From assembly GCA_023231005.1 (NCBI GenBank), contig JALNWG010000016.1, positions 9,419 to 73,418 on the forward strand: a DNA stretch of 64,000 nucleotides, in the 5' to 3' direction. This DNA is from Bacteroidales bacterium. GTDB lineage: Bacteria; Bacteroidota; Bacteroidia; Bacteroidales; FEN-979. The notes below the pieces were generated by a model, which ran no database searches, was not told the DNA's origin, and saw nothing but the letters and a program-made list of their open reading frames with translations. Each line of letters begins with the position of its first letter. Position 1 is the stretch's first letter. Position numbers and translations under genes: made by a program. Below, piece after piece: positions 35,239 through 44,855 of this stretch.

Positions 35239-36087
35239 TTATTTTATAAAAGACAGGCGAACACTTTCTGCGAGGTCGCTGATTTCGGATACTTTTTGTT
35301 GTGGGATTTTTTTGCCTGATGTAAGATCGTAGCTTTCCCAAATGGGTTTTAATTTAGCTAATTCATCGGTAACCGGTTTAATGTTTTTGTCGTTGTTATA
35401 TGCTTCCAGGATTGTTAAGAGTTTTTGATAATTTTCTTTTTGGCCGGCAACAACGTTCATGATTTTTGCATTGTCTTTTGAAATTTCGCCCAGGGTGGTA
35501 GCAAGGTAAAGACCTTCAGCAAAACCGCCTGTTGCAATCAGAACTGCAATCTGGTTCCGGTTATTTTTGGATAAAAATTCATTGGTCGTTCCAAATACTT
35601 TGTTGATGATGCTGATCAGGCTGTCTTTTTTATTGCTGAATTTTTTAATTTTTTCAAGGAGGGACTGATCATAAACACCGGCAATGCCCAGTTCATCAGC
35701 CAATTTGTTGGTACAGGCAAGAAACTTGTTGGTTTCATCTGTACGATTGTAAGTGGCCGAATAACTAAGATCGGCACTATAGATTCCAAGGTTAAGGGCT
35801 TTGCTTTTTTCAACAGCATATTTGGTAACATTTGCCGGAGGATTGGTGATGTCAAAAATATAACCTGCTTTTGCTTTTTCAAGCATAGCGGTTACTTCGA
35901 ATGGTGTGGGAAATTTGTACAACAGGCTTTGTGTTTCGGGCGACAGAGTCACCTCTTTGTTGATGGAGTCAGCCGCCGCGGTGTTGGCTTCTTTATTATT
36001 ATTGTTGTTGTTACAACCGGTAACGGCGAACAAAAAAACGATGGCGCACAATAAAAGGCCGGAATGGATTTTCATATTTGTTTTCAT
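35239..36087 (-). CDS. Lipoprotein of unknown function
   Basis: 282 residues from the chosen ATG (MKTNMKIHSGLLL), with a lipobox ending FAVTGC near residue 25 and an Asn-rich stretch after the cysteine that is typical of flexible lipoprotein linkers. The rest is predicted helical with no motif I can name (VTAMLEKAKAGYIFDI, LGIYSADLSY, EISDLAESVRLSF). An upstream in-frame ATG at 36111 would add a non-hydrophobic leader, and a further alternative lies at 36075. It has its own promoter motif and terminator and looks monocistronic. Confidence 0.7.
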   Translation of the reverse strand: MKTNMKIHSGLLLCAIVFLFAVTGCNNNNNNKEANTAAADSINKEVTLSPETQSLLYKFPTPFEVTAMLEKAKAGYIFDITNPPANVTKYAVEKSKALNLGIYSADLSYSATYNRTDETNKFLACTNKLADELGIAGVYDQSLLEKIKKFSNKKDSLISIINKVFGTTNEFLSKNNRNQIAVLIATGGFAEGLYLATTLGEISKDNAKIMNVVAGQKENYQKLLTILEAYNNDKNIKPVTDELAKLKPIWESYDLTSGKKIPQQKVSEISDLAESVRLSFIK

Positions 36088-36122
36088 AAATTGAGTTGAA
36101 AATTCGTTCATAATATAAATAA

Positions 36123-36130
36123 CAAAAATA
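36123..36130 (-). promoter_or_regulatory. -7 promoter box of the lipoprotein gene
   Basis: TATTTTTG on the minus strand, 35 nt upstream of the ATG at 36087, matching TAnnTTTG. Confidence 0.5.
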
Positions 36131-36188
36131 GTTTATTTTTTTTTTCTATATACTTTTTTCCGAATTAAATATCGTTGGTTTGCTTTAA

Positions 36189-37136
36189 TTAATGTTGGAT
36201 CAATACCTTTAAAGTTTCAGGCTGTTTCGATAATTCAAAAGCATTCAGAATATCTTTAAAAGAAAAAATAGCAGTGATCAGCGGTTGCGGATTCACCAGT
36301 CCCTGTGAAAGCAGGCTCAGTGCCGGTTCAAACAAACCACAACGGGAACCGATGATTTCAAACTCATTGATCACGATCTGGTTCAGATCCAGTATCTCTG
36401 GTTTTGCAATCGTCGTCTTCAGGACCAGTTTTCCCCGTGGAAATAAATGAAGCAAAGCTTGTGAAATCCCGGAAGGATGGCCTGTACAGTCAACACAAAC
36501 TTCTGCCTTTTCAGTTGCTTTCAAGGTGGAAAGTAACCGTGCATTCAATCCCTGGTTAAGCGCTTGTTTTACTTTTCCTTCCTGTATATCAAAGGTTGTA
36601 TAAACACAACCATTTAAACGGAAAACCTGTGAAATCAACAAACCGAGTTTACCAGCGCCAAAAATGAAAACATTCTGGGATGGTTTGATCTGAATTTGCT
36701 CAAAAATCTCAATAGCGGCAGCCAGGGGTTCTGTAAATACTGCAGAAGATAGCGGCAGGTTATCGGGGACTATCCGTAAGTTTTCTTCAGGAAGTACAAC
36801 ATATTCCGCAAAGACACCATCGCGATCCAGAATTCCCAGTGTAGAACGGTAGGGACAATGGGTTTTTCGTCCTGTCTGACACAAATAACAAATGCCACAG
36901 GGACAATTGATTTCCCCAACCACATTTTTTCCAAAAAATGCACTTGATTTTGAGATTACCTCTCCAACAAATTCATGGCCGGGAATGCCTTTGAAGTTCA
37001 TATATCCCTTAATGATTTCAAGGTCAGTATTGCAGATGGATGAAAAAAGAATCCGGATTAAAGCTTCCCCATTTTTGGGTTTAGGACGTGGAACATCCTT
37101 CAGTTTTAAGGTTTCATCGAAAACTAATGCTTTCAT
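36189..37136 (-). CDS. Zinc-dependent medium-chain alcohol dehydrogenase
   Basis: NAD(P)-dependent oxidoreductase of the threonine/sorbitol dehydrogenase type, 315 residues from MKALVFDE. Catalytic zinc ligands are the cysteine in SSICNTD and the pair in GHEFVGEV; structural zinc cysteines lie in CPCGICYLCQTGRKTHC. The nucleotide-binding glycine motif FGAGKLGLL is present. At 315 residues it is somewhat short for the family (usually ~340-350). The substrate is not predictable. It follows the giant sensor kinase gene after 94 nt, so it may be independent. Confidence 0.88.
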   Translation of the reverse strand: MKALVFDETLKLKDVPRPKPKNGEALIRILFSSICNTDLEIIKGYMNFKGIPGHEFVGEVISKSSAFFGKNVVGEINCPCGICYLCQTGRKTHCPYRSTLGILDRDGVFAEYVVLPEENLRIVPDNLPLSSAVFTEPLAAAIEIFEQIQIKPSQNVFIFGAGKLGLLISQVFRLNGCVYTTFDIQEGKVKQALNQGLNARLLSTLKATEKAEVCVDCTGHPSGISQALLHLFPRGKLVLKTTIAKPEILDLNQIVINEFEIIGSRCGLFEPALSLLSQGLVNPQPLITAIFSFKDILNAFELSKQPETLKVLIQH

Positions 37137-37230
37137 TATTGAGAGATTTTGGATTTTTTGAAAAACCATAAGTAGTATAAATACCGAAAAATTGTAAACA
37201 AGAAGATCTTCTTTGTCGTCATGGTATGGA

Positions 37231-40200
37231 TTATGATTGATGTTGTGGAATTGTGATCACAAATTCAGTGAACGCTCCTTCTTTGGAATTTACTTCCAGT
37301 TTCCCTTTGTGGAGTTGGGTGATGATATCGTAACTCATCGAAAGGCCCAATCCCGTTCCTTTCCCGGTAGGTTTTGTGGTGAAAAACGGGTTGAAAATCT
37401 TTTCTAAAACATGTTCCGGGATCCCGGTTCCATTGTCCTTGATCCGGATCTCAATCTTATCCCTGATCTTTTTTGTACTGATCACTACCTCAGGTGCGAA
37501 GCCAGAAATCTGTTTTTTCGTCTTCTCATCCAGGGCATAACAGGAGTTGTTGACAATGTTCAGGATAACCCGGCTTAAATCCTGAGGGATGACATAAGCC
37601 TTACCCACTTCCGGATCAAGGTATGTTTTTATGCTGGTATTGAAACTTTTATCTTTAGCCCGCATCCCATGATAAGCCAGGTTGACATATTCGGAAACCA
37701 TGTTGTTGATGTCTACCTCTTCAAATTCTCCGGTACGGCCGCGGGAATGCTGAAGCATTCCTTTTACAATACTTTCTGCCCGCTTACCATGTTCATTGAT
37801 TTTTTTAACATTTCCTTTAATCATTTCGATCACTTCTGAAATATCGGCATATTGGTCAGTACTTAGTTGATCTTTGATCCCCTCAAGGAATTCACTTACT
37901 TCATCAGCCAGTTCTCCAGAGAGCGAGGAGAAATTATTGACAAAATTCAACGGGTTTTGGATTTCATGGGCGATACCGGCTGTAAGCGCTCCAAGTGAAG
38001 CAAGTTTTTCCGATTGAACTAGTTGGTCCTGGGTGTCTTTCAGGTGTTGCAGAGTTGATTGCAGATCTTCAAGAATCCTGGTTTTAATGAATGCTGAAAT
38101 AATGTGTTCTTTGGAATTTCTGATAAAATTCAGGTCCTTGATATCAAAGGCGTTCTCATGATGCATGTTTTCGAGGATCAAAAAGGCCTCCACCTTATTT
38201 TCTGCTTTGATTACAAGGGTTAGCATTGATTTCGGAATCCCCGTTTCATTCAAGGCTGGAATATCTTCGAGGGTTGAAAAATCAGTTTTAAGAAAGATAT
38301 CCTCATAAATTTCATCGGCATTTTTTAAATAGCGTTTTTCTGCCTGGGACAATTGAAGAATAATCGGTTCCAGTAAGCGCATATCCCAACCATGACTGGC
38401 TTTGAATTTAAAGACATTCAGATTTTTATCAAAAACCAATGCAGTTGATTTTTCCACTGATTTGATCATCCGGGTCTTTTCGAGTAATGATTGAAGCAAA
38501 CTTGAAAAATTGATCTCTGAATTGATGGCCTTCACAACGATGTTGATCTTCTCCAGCTCATCATTTTTATTGGCGAGTTCTTCCGATTGCTTTTCAATCT
38601 CTTCTTTTTGCTGTACCACCTGGGCAGTTCGTTCAACGATTTTTTGTTCAAGTACTTTCTTTTCTTTGAGGAGTTTACGGCTTCTGGTGATGACAATCAG
38701 GTAGATCAGGCCGGAGGCCGCAATTAAGTACATAAAATAAGCCCACCAGGATAAATACCAGGGAGCCAAAATGGTGAAAGGGAATGTTGCTTCTGCACTG
38801 ATTTTACCAAAAACATTACGAGCCCGGACATGAAAAACAAAATTGCCTTTAGGGAGGTTGGTATATTCTTTATGCGTTTGCGACATCCAATCGGACCATG
38901 TTTCCTCAAATCCTTCAAGCAAATACTGATATTGATTTTCTCCTTTGACAGAAAAATATGGAGCTGCAAATTCAAATCGAAGGGAATTGTCCTGGTGTGA
39001 AAAAACCATTTTCTCATTATCAGGACTAAAAATCAGAGAATCGTTGTGTGTAGAAATACGCCGGATGATGGCAGGAGCAGAGCAAAGGTTTATGGCCGGG
39101 GCAGTTGAATCATATTTAATCAGCCCGTCGGGACCCCCAAACCAAGTGGATCCATTGTCTTCCGGAAAAATTGACCAGATGACCTCTTCTGCAATCGGGA
39201 GAAATGGAGTTTGAAAGGGAATATATCCTTTTTTGCTCTTCTTTAACAAAGTCAACTGTGTTTCATCCCCCGCGTTTACCCAAAGGTTTTCTCCGGATGT
39301 TTCCACAATACTGGAAAACCACTGGTTCCCTTTTGCTGTGTCATTTCCCAGGAGCGTGATGCATTTAAATGTATGGGAGGTTTCATTAAAAATAAAGACA
39401 CCTTTTCGGGTCGCTACAGCAACGTTTCCATGTAACATATTGATTGTACTCCCTGCTGTTTCAGGCAGGCCGGAGGAAATGTTAAAATATTCGAATCGTT
39501 GATCTCCCGGGAAGTATCGAAATACTCCTTTGGATAATGAGATTCCCCAAATATTTCCTGTGTTGTCTTCCTCCAAATTATTAATTTCTTCTTCTGATTT
39601 ATTTAATTTCTCCGATTTCCATGTCCCATGATTATATTTTAGGGAATATAAACCATCCATTTCACCGACCAATACCAGCGACGGATCTTTTTTAGAGCGA
39701 ATCAAAGCCATGGAAAAGCCCTCCTTAATCATGTGTGCCCGATGGTCGGAGATGATAAAAACTCCCTGGGAGGTGGCCGCCAACAAACTGTTTTCAAAAG
39801 GAACAACCGACCAGCAAGCAGTTATGATTTCCGGAACCGAAACAAATTCCATTTTTTTATCATCATAATAAAATAATCCCTGATAGGTTGATACATATAG
39901 ATGTCCTCCATATCGGAGGATGTGATTGACTCCGCCATTTAACCCTGATTTATCATCGAAATAGGTTAGTGGAGCAGGTATTTTGATCATGGCAATTCCA
40001 TTATTCAAAGCTGCCCAAAGATTGTTGTCATGGTCGATATAGAGAGTTTGGATACTTTCATTACGGAGGGTGGCTTTTTTATCAACGATCTGTTTGATTG
40101 CTCCATCAGCCGAAAGAATGATAATCCCACTTCGGGAGGTTCCAAAAGCATAGTCTCCATTGTTTAACTTCACAGCGGCGGTGATCAGATTTTTTTCAAA

Positions 40201-40941
40201 CAATTGATCTGCCTGACTGAATATATCGCGAATACCATTTTGATCAAGCAGGTACAACCCCTGAGTACCACTAGCGATGAGGATCTCGTTGTTTTTATAG
40301 GGGAGCATGGATTTGATCTCGATAGAACCACCAAAAATTTCACCTTGTTTAATTAGATGAATTTTTTTCTCCTTCAAGGTTACCAATCCGATTGATTTTA
40401 ACTGAAGATATATTGTATTGTAAAGATAAAAGCAGGAGATAATTTCATTGCCAGGCTTCCACAGCTCCATCTTTCCCTGGTTCCAAATGAAAATACAATT
40501 TTGAGTTACAAACAAAACACCGTGGGGGGTAATAAAAATCTGAAGAACATCCAAAAAAGAAGGGACACCGGGAACAGATTCCAAAAGATTTTTAAAAACC
40601 AATTTTCCATTTTTATTGGGCACCAGCATTCCGATTTCACCCCGGGCACCCACATAAACCCGATTCAGACTATCAATGGCCAGCGCAGTAATTTTTGATG
40701 TTTTTGCAGTAAGGATTAATCTCCAGAACTCCCCATCAAATTGAAGCACCCCAGCAAAATTTCCAAAATAAATGATTCCGCTTTTTTCCTGTGCAATGGC
40801 AAAATTCTGAGCATGGGCTTTATATTGATCAGGAGCAAAATTTCTAACGTAAGGAAGTCCTTGCTCATGGCCAGGAGGTGATTGTGCCATACTGCAACAG
40901 ATGCCGAAAAAAATAAAAAAAGGAATGAGCAGCTTATTCAT
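37231..40941 (-). CDS. Giant periplasmic-propeller sensor histidine kinase (Reg_prop, Y_Y_Y, GAF, HisKA, HATPase)
   Basis: 1236-residue membrane kinase. A signal peptide precedes about 640 residues of Reg_prop-type beta-propeller repeats (YIDHDNNLWAALNNGIAMI, TGNIWGISLSKGVFR, NGSTWFGGPDGLIKYD), a Y_Y_Y domain (~660-735, LPKGNFVFHVRARN), one membrane helix (~742-762), a coiled coil, a GAF-like domain (~800-960), then HisKA with phospho-accepting H992 in AGIAHEIQNP and HATPase (NNSCYALDE, KDNGTGIPE, GKGTGLGLS). It has no receiver or DNA-binding domain, so it must signal to a separate partner. It is the last gene of the minus-strand signalling operon and overlaps the upstream gene by 8 nt. Its kinase core is a close paralogue of the kinase at 50686. 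Confidence 0.9.
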   Translation of the reverse strand: MNKLLIPFFIFFGICCSMAQSPPGHEQGLPYVRNFAPDQYKAHAQNFAIAQEKSGIIYFGNFAGVLQFDGEFWRLILTAKTSKITALAIDSLNRVYVGARGEIGMLVPNKNGKLVFKNLLESVPGVPSFLDVLQIFITPHGVLFVTQNCIFIWNQGKMELWKPGNEIISCFYLYNTIYLQLKSIGLVTLKEKKIHLIKQGEIFGGSIEIKSMLPYKNNEILIASGTQGLYLLDQNGIRDIFSQADQLFEKNLITAAVKLNNGDYAFGTSRSGIIILSADGAIKQIVDKKATLRNESIQTLYIDHDNNLWAALNNGIAMIKIPAPLTYFDDKSGLNGGVNHILRYGGHLYVSTYQGLFYYDDKKMEFVSVPEIITACWSVVPFENSLLAATSQGVFIISDHRAHMIKEGFSMALIRSKKDPSLVLVGEMDGLYSLKYNHGTWKSEKLNKSEEEINNLEEDNTGNIWGISLSKGVFRYFPGDQRFEYFNISSGLPETAGSTINMLHGNVAVATRKGVFIFNETSHTFKCITLLGNDTAKGNQWFSSIVETSGENLWVNAGDETQLTLLKKSKKGYIPFQTPFLPIAEEVIWSIFPEDNGSTWFGGPDGLIKYDSTAPAINLCSAPAIIRRISTHNDSLIFSPDNEKMVFSHQDNSLRFEFAAPYFSVKGENQYQYLLEGFEETWSDWMSQTHKEYTNLPKGNFVFHVRARNVFGKISAEATFPFTILAPWYLSWWAYFMYLIAASGLIYLIVITRSRKLLKEKKVLEQKIVERTAQVVQQKEEIEKQSEELANKNDELEKINIVVKAINSEINFSSLLQSLLEKTRMIKSVEKSTALVFDKNLNVFKFKASHGWDMRLLEPIILQLSQAEKRYLKNADEIYEDIFLKTDFSTLEDIPALNETGIPKSMLTLVIKAENKVEAFLILENMHHENAFDIKDLNFIRNSKEHIISAFIKTRILEDLQSTLQHLKDTQDQLVQSEKLASLGALTAGIAHEIQNPLNFVNNFSSLSGELADEVSEFLEGIKDQLSTDQYADISEVIEMIKGNVKKINEHGKRAESIVKGMLQHSRGRTGEFEEVDINNMVSEYVNLAYHGMRAKDKSFNTSIKTYLDPEVGKAYVIPQDLSRVILNIVNNSCYALDEKTKKQISGFAPEVVISTKKIRDKIEIRIKDNGTGIPEHVLEKIFNPFFTTKPTGKGTGLGLSMSYDIITQLHKGKLEVNSKEGAFTEFVITIPQHQS

Positions 40942-43900
40942 AATCCTTCGTATATGCATTATTTAATAAAAACAGACTCACAAATCGTTCTATCATAATC
41001 CGGTTCCCATCTATCATCTCATACAACTCTTCCCAGGGGATGGTTATTTCGTTTAGCGATCCACATGGGATTTTCCAGCCGTTCGAAATATTTTTTATGT
41101 TTTCATTAAGAAATACAATCATGTTAAGAATTTGTATTTCCGGAACCGGTGCAAGAAAACTGGTGTTTTTCAATGCAACCACTTCATCATATAACAAAGG
41201 AACTTTTTGTGTTTCCCGCGCGGTTATTTTTTGATGAAGCCGGTTTAGTTGAATATTCCCTTTCTTCTCAAAACGATGAATGGTATTAAAGAAATACTCT
41301 TTGTTTTTATGGTACAATACCCAGGCCGCCATTTCGCTAAGCATTGGATCGGGATTTACTACATTGGCAGCCAAAAGTTCACAGTTTGACGGTGTCGACA
41401 AATAATCAGACTGACCCAATACTTCCAGCGCACACGCCTTGGTCCATTTTGAAATCTTCGAATAATCTTTGTTGATAATATCATGAAGCCGCTCCTCTGA
41501 CGATAGCTTTTCCTGAGGAAAATGCACATTAAATCTCAGCAACCGGTCATTGATGGAAAGATCTTCAAACAACGGGAAGAAAAGTTCTTTGATATCTTCT
41601 GAGATGAGCATGTCCCCGATTTCGAGGGCATAAATTTTCGCATTGGTATCGGGGCTTTCGATATGTTCACGGATGTGTCGGATGGTTTTGGATTCATAGA
41701 TCAGGGAAAGAAGGAGAAAAACCTCCTCTTTTTTCTTTTCCATCTCCTCTAATAGAGCTTCCTGGATGTTAGTTGTCTCTTTTGATCCTCCGATATCAAC
41801 AAGTGAAGCCATGATCCATACTATGATCTTCACAGATTCTTCGATAGCCTGTTTGATAACGGGTATTTCCGAAACGGAAGCCCGGTATTCGAGGTTACTT
41901 AGAGAAATCAGCACCTGATATTGTAAATCTTTCTCGGGATAATTGATTTTTCCCCGTAAGAAATGGATTGCCTGAGTACCTCCAATCGTTTCATAAATTT
42001 TAATAATATGTAATCGGGTTTGCGGATGATCGGTATTTTTTTCGAAAAACCGGTCCAGGTCAGCCAGTATGGGTTCGCCAATCAGTTTTACGGCATTTAT
42101 TGCTTCGTGGGAGTACAGGGGATGAGTCAGATTTTCGATAATAAAGGGCCAGAGTTCGTATCGCCGTATTTTACCAGAAGAGATCAGTGCCGCTTTTTTT
42201 ACCTCAGCATTGGTATCCTTAATCAATTGAATCAATAATTTGTAGGTATTATATCGTCCGGAATAGCCGAGCAAGGTTGCTATTTTTACTCGAATCAGCG
42301 GATTGTCGCTCCGGGCAAATGTGGCCATTTGTTCAAACGTCATGTCCTCTGCTTCTTTCAGAGAGCCGATCGTTTCACGAAGTTTCTCCCGTAACTCCGG
42401 AATTTCATTTTTCTCATAGCAACGGGTGAGAAAACCCAGTACCGGAACCAGTTGTATTTCTTTAATTTTTTTCAAAATTGCTTCCTGGATGAGAGGCAAG
42501 GACAAGGAGTAAGCCTGTTCTAATCCGGAGGCAATATCTGAAGGAGCGACTTTGTCAAAAAACGCATACCGGGTTTGGAATTGCTGAGGTTGTGCTGAAG
42601 AAAGAGTTTTAGCAATCAGGGTACCCATTGGTTCAGTTTCATTAGTATTTTTATGTGGAAGTTCTGTCAATTTCGATTTTAACATACTCCGATATTCTTC
42701 ATACATTTTGAAGGCAATCCATATCCATGCACCCAGGATGAAGATGAAAACCCAGCTATAATGGACCATGGTGAAAGCAGGAATACTGGAAAGCAATAAA
42801 ATAACAGCTCCTGTAATTACGGTACCGAGGGCTTTAGGAATTCCTTCAATCTGATTCTGAAATGGCAGCCTTTGCTCGGAAGGAACTGGTTGATATAATA
42901 ATTGAAAAGCGGGTTCATAAACAGCACCCCGGATCGACCGTTCGAAAAGTCTTGCCAGTGCTATAAAAGCAAAAAACATTCCGACAGTTCCATAGACTGA
43001 TCCCCAGGATGCTGCAAAAAAAGTACTGACAAGTAAGATTAATGGAAGGGATAGTAAACTTGGCTTCAGCCCATATTTATTCAGAAATCGGCCGGAAACA
43101 AGTTTGAAGATAAGCTCAACAATGGCGACAAAACCAAGAAAAAGTCCGAAGAAACTTGCAATGGTTTCCGGATTATTGGAAAACTCTCGTTTTGTTTGAG
43201 CCAGGAATAGAAAATCGACAAAAAGATAACCAAAAATCGGGAGCAATGCCATGAGGGAAATCATGAGAAAATAGGGCTTCTTTAAAAGATTCCAGTAATT
43301 CCATTCCGATTTGAACTTTTGTGTTTTGTTTGATTCCGGAACAGCATTGGCAGAGAGTTGATCGCGGAATACCCGGAGGATAACAATAACTACACAGAAA
43401 CAAACAAACAAGGAAATAGATGAAAGAAAGAGTAGATCAGGTGCTTTAAGAAAGTGGAGAATCAAGGGAATAGAAAAATATCCGATAATGATGGAAACGA
43501 CTTCCCCGACCCCGATCAAGCCGAATATCCTTTTTCCCTGCCGGATATTGAAAAGTTTTCCGGCTAATCCCCAAAATGTTACCAGGGTGATATAAACAAG
43601 GACCCGGACCCAGGTAAACATAATGAATGCAAGCCAGGGGGTGTCAAACATCCAAACGCCGATTGTAATAGCCAAAACGGTAAGGAATACAAAAAGAAAT
43701 TTCACAATAAGTTGCCAGGGAACAGTCAGAATTTTATCAAGACGGGAAAGGATCCACCAGGCGGCACAAACGATCACCCCGGAAACCATATATGACCAAG
43801 AAATCATTTTAGGGTGAAAGTGTTTTAGAAAAATGGCATTGGAGGCGGTAAAATAAAAAGAGAGCGATAATCCAACAAAAAAGGAGAAAACCATAAGCAA

Positions 43901-43966
43901 AAAAACCGGTTTCATTTCCTCTTTCCGGATGTTAAACATTTTAAGATACCAGGCAGTTCGCTCCAT
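40934..43966 (-). CDS. 12-TM carrier (nucleotide-transporter/MFS-like) fused to HEAT repeats
   Basis: 1010 residues. The first ~430 hold about twelve membrane helices of the MFS / ATP:ADP-translocase type (FLLMVFSFFVGLSLSFYFTA, FGLIGVGEVVSIIIGYFSIP). A soluble region follows with HEAT-type helical repeats from ~530 to ~760 (LIRVKIATLLGYSGRYNTYK, NAEVKKAALISSGKIRRYE, DLQYQVLISLSNLEYRAS), and more helical sequence to the end. HEAT repeats bind proteins, so this looks like a carrier or receptor with a cytoplasmic scaffold. The transported compound, if any, is unknown. It starts 13 nt after the formyltransferase-like gene and overlaps the giant kinase gene, within the five-gene minus operon. Confidence 0.8.
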   Translation of the reverse strand: MERTAWYLKMFNIRKEEMKPVFLLMVFSFFVGLSLSFYFTASNAIFLKHFHPKMISWSYMVSGVIVCAAWWILSRLDKILTVPWQLIVKFLFVFLTVLAITIGVWMFDTPWLAFIMFTWVRVLVYITLVTFWGLAGKLFNIRQGKRIFGLIGVGEVVSIIIGYFSIPLILHFLKAPDLLFLSSISLFVCFCVVIVILRVFRDQLSANAVPESNKTQKFKSEWNYWNLLKKPYFLMISLMALLPIFGYLFVDFLFLAQTKREFSNNPETIASFFGLFLGFVAIVELIFKLVSGRFLNKYGLKPSLLSLPLILLVSTFFAASWGSVYGTVGMFFAFIALARLFERSIRGAVYEPAFQLLYQPVPSEQRLPFQNQIEGIPKALGTVITGAVILLLSSIPAFTMVHYSWVFIFILGAWIWIAFKMYEEYRSMLKSKLTELPHKNTNETEPMGTLIAKTLSSAQPQQFQTRYAFFDKVAPSDIASGLEQAYSLSLPLIQEAILKKIKEIQLVPVLGFLTRCYEKNEIPELREKLRETIGSLKEAEDMTFEQMATFARSDNPLIRVKIATLLGYSGRYNTYKLLIQLIKDTNAEVKKAALISSGKIRRYELWPFIIENLTHPLYSHEAINAVKLIGEPILADLDRFFEKNTDHPQTRLHIIKIYETIGGTQAIHFLRGKINYPEKDLQYQVLISLSNLEYRASVSEIPVIKQAIEESVKIIVWIMASLVDIGGSKETTNIQEALLEEMEKKKEEVFLLLSLIYESKTIRHIREHIESPDTNAKIYALEIGDMLISEDIKELFFPLFEDLSINDRLLRFNVHFPQEKLSSEERLHDIINKDYSKISKWTKACALEVLGQSDYLSTPSNCELLAANVVNPDPMLSEMAAWVLYHKNKEYFFNTIHRFEKKGNIQLNRLHQKITARETQKVPLLYDEVVALKNTSFLAPVPEIQILNMIVFLNENIKNISNGWKIPCGSLNEITIPWEELYEMIDGNRIMIERFVSLFLLNNAYTKDYE

Positions 43967-43979
43967 GAAGATGGGTGAC

Positions 43980-44855
43980 TTAAATTAATTCAGGATGCAA
44001 GGGTAAGGCATAGTATTCGTTCAAATCATTGGTTGGCGGTTTCAGCATGATTTTCCGTACCTCCTCCGGGATGACGCTCGCAAAATCAATTTCATTTACC
44101 GGTTTTTTCAAGCCTTGTTTCATGTTTCTGAGAGTTTGAAGAATAAGTTCAATACTCATCCACCCACAGATAGCAGGAATCTTTTCCTGCATGGTCAGCA
44201 GGTTTTGAGGATATTCCCCATTTTCCAGGCAGATTCGAACCGGAGGAGAAATCCCGATGATGGGACCCCCATCAATGATGTCATTGACCTTGTGTAAAGC
44301 CATAAAGGATTTAGATTCTCCACGTTGAATTGTTGCTTCAAAAGGCCTTGGTCCGGCACCGATATTGGAAACCAGATCGGACGGATGAAAATTAAACATT
44401 CCATATACAGGATAATTGTATATATGGGCATCAATCTTTTGTCCGAAACAACACATGATGATGATCCCGGGATCCCAGTCCGAGAAAATCCGTCGAAATC
44501 CCTGGGTTTTTACATCTCCTGTAAAGCATGGAATCCCGGCTGATAACGAAGATGAAATCATGGAGTCAACCAAGGCTTTGGTTTGCTCATCGTCATATTT
44601 ACTCCAGATTCTTTTTCCGACATTGATCCGGGTATTGGGATCCAGTGGATCATCGGTGGCAACACCCACAAAATTCAGAAGGTTGGGATTTTTACGTTCA
44701 AATCTGATCAATGTATCCAGTACAAGGTGACCTGCATTGGTACTGCCAAAGAGTGCAATACGCAATCCTTTTTTTGAAGAAGGTTTTGGTTGAAATGGCT
44801 CAAAATAGCCTCCCCAGTAAGAATCTGATATAATATTTTTTTTGCCTGTTCCCAT
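43980..44855 (-). CDS. Formyltransferase-domain enzyme
   Basis: 291 residues with the formyltransferase fold shared by methionyl-tRNA formyltransferase and GART. The N-terminal nucleotide-fold strand is RIALFGSTNAGHLVLD; the catalytic N-x-H appears as MFNFHPSD near 150 and the catalytic aspartate in IIDGGPIIG. The Fmt C-terminal tRNA-binding domain is missing, so it is not Fmt, and the operon context (membrane and signalling genes) argues against housekeeping use. A small-molecule acyl or formyl transfer is inferred. Its ATG overlaps the receptor gene's stop by 1 nt (translational coupling). Confidence 0.75.
   Translation of the reverse strand: MGTGKKNIISDSYWGGYFEPFQPKPSSKKGLRIALFGSTNAGHLVLDTLIRFERKNPNLLNFVGVATDDPLDPNTRINVGKRIWSKYDDEQTKALVDSMISSSLSAGIPCFTGDVKTQGFRRIFSDWDPGIIIMCCFGQKIDAHIYNYPVYGMFNFHPSDLVSNIGAGPRPFEATIQRGESKSFMALHKVNDIIDGGPIIGISPPVRICLENGEYPQNLLTMQEKIPAICGWMSIELILQTLRNMKQGLKKPVNEIDFASVIPEEVRKIMLKPPTNDLNEYYALPLHPELI

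Noticed and set aside
43980..44855. Methionyl-tRNA formyltransferase
   Set aside because: It has the catalytic N-x-H and D but lacks the C-terminal tRNA-binding domain and sits in a membrane/signalling operon, so only the fold is claimed.
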